From: an uncultured Ruminococcus sp.
Lineage (GTDB): Bacteria > Bacillota > Clostridia > Lachnospirales > Lachnospiraceae
Direction: 5' to 3'
NCBI GenBank assembly: GCA_934359255.1
Contig: CAKRLG010000012.1
Coordinates: forward strand, 5,359-69,358
Length of the DNA: 64,000 nucleotides
This document shows, piece after piece, positions 61,657 to 64,000 of this stretch. The notes below the pieces were generated by a model. It searched no databases. It saw only the letters and a list, made by a program, of their open reading frames with translations, and was not told where the DNA came from. Made by a program: the position numbers and the translations under genes. Each line of letters begins with the position of its first letter. Position 1 is the first letter of the stretch.

Positions 61657-61838
61657 GCAAGTAGTCAGGACTCCAGGGGCAGCAAACGTGGGCAGGGCAA
61701 CTTTGAACTAGCCACTAACTGCGACTATATTCACTTGGGTCAGCTGACCCAAGAGAAAGTCTCCGTAAGTGTCGGATTTCAAAGCTTGCCCTAAGCGCCC
61801 ACAAAGTGTTTGCTGCCCCTGGAGTCCTGACTACTTGC
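61657..61838. repeat. 182-bp long hairpin element with perfect 31-base ends
   Basis: The first 31 bases (61657-61687) and last 31 (61808-61838) are exact reverse complements. Inside, GTGGGC, AGGGCAA and CTTTGAA pair with matching segments on the other side, and the centre is the perfect palindrome CTTGGGTCAGCTGACCCAAG (61734-61753). The whole can fold into one long hairpin. It has no coding capacity worth calling, no clear target duplication and no T-run. It could be a MITE, a decayed insertion element or a structured RNA. Confidence 0.85.
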
Positions 61839-61860
61839 TGTTTTTTGGCAGGAACTGGAA

Positions 61861-62100
61861 AGAGAGCTGGGAGTTTTGAAAGAATGGGAAGTAAAGTGAA
61901 AAAGGAGAAGGAATGTGGGAGTTTTAGGTGGTGGAGAAAAGGAAATTTTGGGAAAGGGTAGAAAGTAAACGAAGATATTTGCAATTTTGAGATGGGGAGA
62001 TAAAAAAGGAAGAAGTGTAGATGGAATAGGGAATTTTGTGGATTTGGGTTTGAATATATGGGGGAAGGATGGTAAGATAGTGCTGTTATGATTTTGAAAT
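61861..62100 (+). other. C-depleted intergenic stretch before the ABC-F gene
   Basis: Only four C in 240 bases on the plus strand, with about 40 percent G in the part counted. No gene is supported. Between this and 61657-61838, the 556 bases after oadA hold only the terminator and the hairpin element. Confidence 0.8.
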
Positions 62101-62116
62101 AGATGAGGAGTTTTGG

Positions 62117-63934
62117 ATGAATATTATTAATATTGAGCATATCAGTAAGATTTTTGGTGAGAAGGTTATTTTTGAGGATGCTTCGTTTGGGATTCAGCAG
62201 GGGGATAAGATTGGTATTGTAGGGATTAATGGTACTGGGAAGTCTACGTTGTTGCGGATGATCGCGGGGGAGGAGGAACCGGATGAGGGGCAGATTATCC
62301 GGCAGAATGGGTTGAAGATTGCTTATCTTCCGCAGAATCCGCATTTTCCGAAGGGGGCTACGGTGGCTTCGTATGCGTTGAGCGGGAATGGCGATAAGGA
62401 CTGGCTGGTGCAGAGTAATATGACGAAGCTTGGGATTGAAGTGTCGAAGCAGGAGGTTGAGAATCTTTCGGGAGGACAGCGCAGAAAGATTGCGTTGGCG
62501 AAGGTGCTGGCCGGGGATTTTGATGTGTTGCTGTTGGACGAGCCTACGAACCACCTGGATGAAGGGATGATCAACTGGCTGGAAGAATATCTGAAAGGAT
62601 ATAAAGGAGTGCTGGTGATGGTTACGCATGATCGGTATTTCCTGGATAAAGTGTCTAATCGGATCTTGGAGATCAGCCGAGGGAATATGTATGGGTATGA
62701 TTCCAATTATTCTCGTTTTCTGGAGTTGAAGGCGGAGAGGGAAGAGATGGAGCTTGCCAGTGAGCGGAAGCGTCAGAGCATCCTTCGGATGGAACTGGAA
62801 TGGGCGAAACGTGGATGCCGTGCCAGAAGTACGAAGCAGAGAGCACGACTGGATCGGCTGGAAGCTTTAAAACAGGGAAAAGCGCCGATCAGTGATGCGG
62901 TTGTAGAGATGGATTCCGTGGAGACCCGGATGGGCAAGAAGACGATTGAGCTGTATGATGTGACGAAACGGTATGGAGATCAGCTGCTTTTAAAGGATTT
63001 TACTTATACCGTTCTTCGGAATCAGCGCCTGGGAATCGTCGGTCCAAATGGCTGTGGAAAATCTACGCTGTTGAAAATTATGGCAGGACTTGAACAGCCG
63101 GATGAAGGTCGGGTAGAGGTTGGAGAGACAATCAAAATAGGATACCTGGCACAGGAAGAACTTCCGATCAAAGACAGTAATCAGCGTGTGATTGATTATG
63201 TGAAAGAGATTGGAGAGTATGTGCAGACAAGAGACGGCAGAATCAGTGCGTCACAGATGTTGGAGCGGTTCCTGTTCACGCCGGATATGCAGTACACCCC
63301 GATTTCCAAACTCTCCGGAGGTGAGAAGCGGCGGTTGTATCTGTTGTCCGTACTGGTCAGCGGGGCGAATGTACTGATTCTGGATGAGCCGTCGAATGAC
63401 GTGGATATCCCGACGGTTACGATTCTGGAAGATTATCTGAATGCATTTTCCGGTATCGTGATCACGGTTTCCCATGACCGGTATTTTCTGGATAATGTGG
63501 TAGATCGGATCTTTGAATTTGACGGAAACGGAACATTGCGTCAGTACGAGGGTGGCTATACGGACTACAGGGAAGCGAAAGAACGCCGATTTGGAGAGAC
63601 GGGAGCAATATCTAGTGTACCGGGTGGAGAAAAAGAGAAGAAAGAAAAATCCACAGGAAAGGACTGGAAGCAGAATCGACCGACGAAATTGAAATTTACC
63701 TATAAAGAGCAGAGAGAATATGAGACGATCGATGATGATATCGCAGCGTTAGAGGAAAAAATTGAGAAACTGGATGATGATATGATCAAAAATGCGACGA
63801 ATTCCGGAAAGCTGGCAGAAATCATGCGGGAAAAAGAAACCGCGGAGGCGCAGCTGGAAGAGAAAATGGATCGATGGGTGTACCTGAACGATCTGGCGGA
63901 ACAGATTGAGGCACAGAAGAGTGGAATCGAGTAG
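62117..63934 (+). CDS. ABC-F family ATPase (Uup/YfmR-like)
   Basis: A 605-residue protein with two ATP-binding cassettes and no membrane segments, so a translation or ribosome factor rather than a transporter. First cassette: GINGTGKSTL near residue 37, signature NLSGGQRRKIALAKV, DEPTNHLD. Second: GPNGCGKSTL near 312, KLSGGEKRRLYLLSV, DEPSNDVD. The inter-domain linker (about 205-265) is Arg/Lys-rich, and the C terminus (about 530-605) is a charged coiled coil as in Uup. The first few hundred bases use G-ended codons and TTG for Leu, unlike the rest of the window, then switch to usual codons. The stop codon lies at the junction with a group II intron end. Confidence 0.9.
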   Translation: MNIINIEHISKIFGEKVIFEDASFGIQQGDKIGIVGINGTGKSTLLRMIAGEEEPDEGQIIRQNGLKIAYLPQNPHFPKGATVASYALSGNGDKDWLVQSNMTKLGIEVSKQEVENLSGGQRRKIALAKVLAGDFDVLLLDEPTNHLDEGMINWLEEYLKGYKGVLVMVTHDRYFLDKVSNRILEISRGNMYGYDSNYSRFLELKAEREEMELASERKRQSILRMELEWAKRGCRARSTKQRARLDRLEALKQGKAPISDAVVEMDSVETRMGKKTIELYDVTKRYGDQLLLKDFTYTVLRNQRLGIVGPNGCGKSTLLKIMAGLEQPDEGRVEVGETIKIGYLAQEELPIKDSNQRVIDYVKEIGEYVQTRDGRISASQMLERFLFTPDMQYTPISKLSGGEKRRLYLLSVLVSGANVLILDEPSNDVDIPTVTILEDYLNAFSGIVITVSHDRYFLDNVVDRIFEFDGNGTLRQYEGGYTDYREAKERRFGETGAISSVPGGEKEKKEKSTGKDWKQNRPTKLKFTYKEQREYETIDDDIAALEEKIEKLDDDMIKNATNSGKLAEIMREKETAEAQLEEKMDRWVYLNDLAEQIEAQKSGIE

Positions 63935-64000
63935 GAGGCGGTGACTAACCGCCGTCCTCTCACACCACCGTGCGTACCGTTCGGTACACGGCGGTTTCAA
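63932..64000 (-). mobile_element. 3' end of a group II intron (domains V and VI), cut by window
   Basis: On the minus strand the sequence reads as a group II intron tail. A domain V-like hairpin has GTACC/GGTAC arms, then GGTGGTGTGAGAGGACGG. A domain VI-like hairpin GGCGGT-TAGTC-ACCGCC follows, then CCTCCTAC. This order closely resembles bacterial group IIC-like intron ends. The rest, including any maturase gene, would lie beyond the right edge on the minus strand. The insertion abuts the ABC-F stop codon. Confidence 0.7.

Noticed and set aside
61567..61794. 75-codon open frame after the biotin cluster
   Set aside because: It runs through the terminator and the long hairpin element; the codons are explained by the inverted repeat.
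61715..62629. 304-codon open frame on the minus strand over the C-poor stretch
   Set aside because: Lack of C on the plus strand removes stop codons on parts of the minus strand, so length is not evidence; composition is biased and no motif is seen.

Overview
The window is about 64 kb of chromosome from a low-to-mid GC, spore-forming, anaerobic Firmicute of the Lachnospiraceae type, most like Blautia or a close relative. The evidence is the rimP-nusA-ylxR-ylxQ-infB-rbfA-nrnA-truB-ribF-rpsO-pnp order, a spo0A gene with a 0A box, a Gram-positive SOS box before recA, a T-box leader, an oxygen-labile Fe-S serine dehydratase, PPi-type phosphofructokinase and a sodium-pumping biotin decarboxylase. 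Genus is inferred. All genes lie on the plus strand except a group II intron end at the right edge. No tRNA, rRNA, prophage or CRISPR array was seen.

Layout. 1-11075: translation and RNA-decay operon (rimP to pnp), with a possible S15 leader before rpsO. 11137-14803: a c-di-GMP response regulator, purC and a nitroreductase. 14825-18149: a zinc group (HMA protein, P1B ATPase, ZIP carrier) behind an ArsR/SmtB-like operator. 18216-23650: a FtsX-type ABC exporter with an LxxG-repeat lipoprotein. 23712-25253: DUF2325, DUF3793 and flavodoxin behind palindromes that look like an iron-repressor site. 25308-34438: a LysR gene, a cobalamin riboswitch driving a five-gene nickel/peptide-type ABC importer, a MATE exporter and a second LysR gene. 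34487-41260: an L,D-transpeptidase, an MFS-sdaAB-sdaAA operon and a T-box-controlled CstA carrier. 41265-45153: direct repeats, cysK, spo0A, glgA. 45332-54206: recA-recX, rny, a phosphoesterase, scpA-scpB, a D,D-carboxypeptidase, a GlpP-like protein and a zinc-ribbon/YARHG membrane protein. 54252-54774: a deletion scar joining a marR 5' end to the 3' end of an ABC exporter gene. 54898-61637: PPi-phosphofructokinase and a sodium-coupled biotin carboxyltransferase cluster. 61638-64000: a long perfect-ended hairpin element, a strikingly C-poor stretch, an ABC-F gene and the 3' end of a group II intron.

How the parts work together. Several units point to pyruvate and C3/C4 acids: serine dehydratase makes pyruvate, CstA homologues move pyruvate or peptides, and the biotin cluster moves CO2 between an acyl-CoA and pyruvate/oxaloacetate while pumping sodium. 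Several units point to metals: zinc export and uptake, a putative iron-limitation flavodoxin operon, and a B12-sensing switch on a metal/peptide-type importer. The least explained elements are non-coding: a 182-bp hairpin at 61657-61838, a 142-bp MITE-like element at 26677-26818, a small family of GTAACTG...CAGTTAC hairpins, and perfect 53-bp direct repeats.
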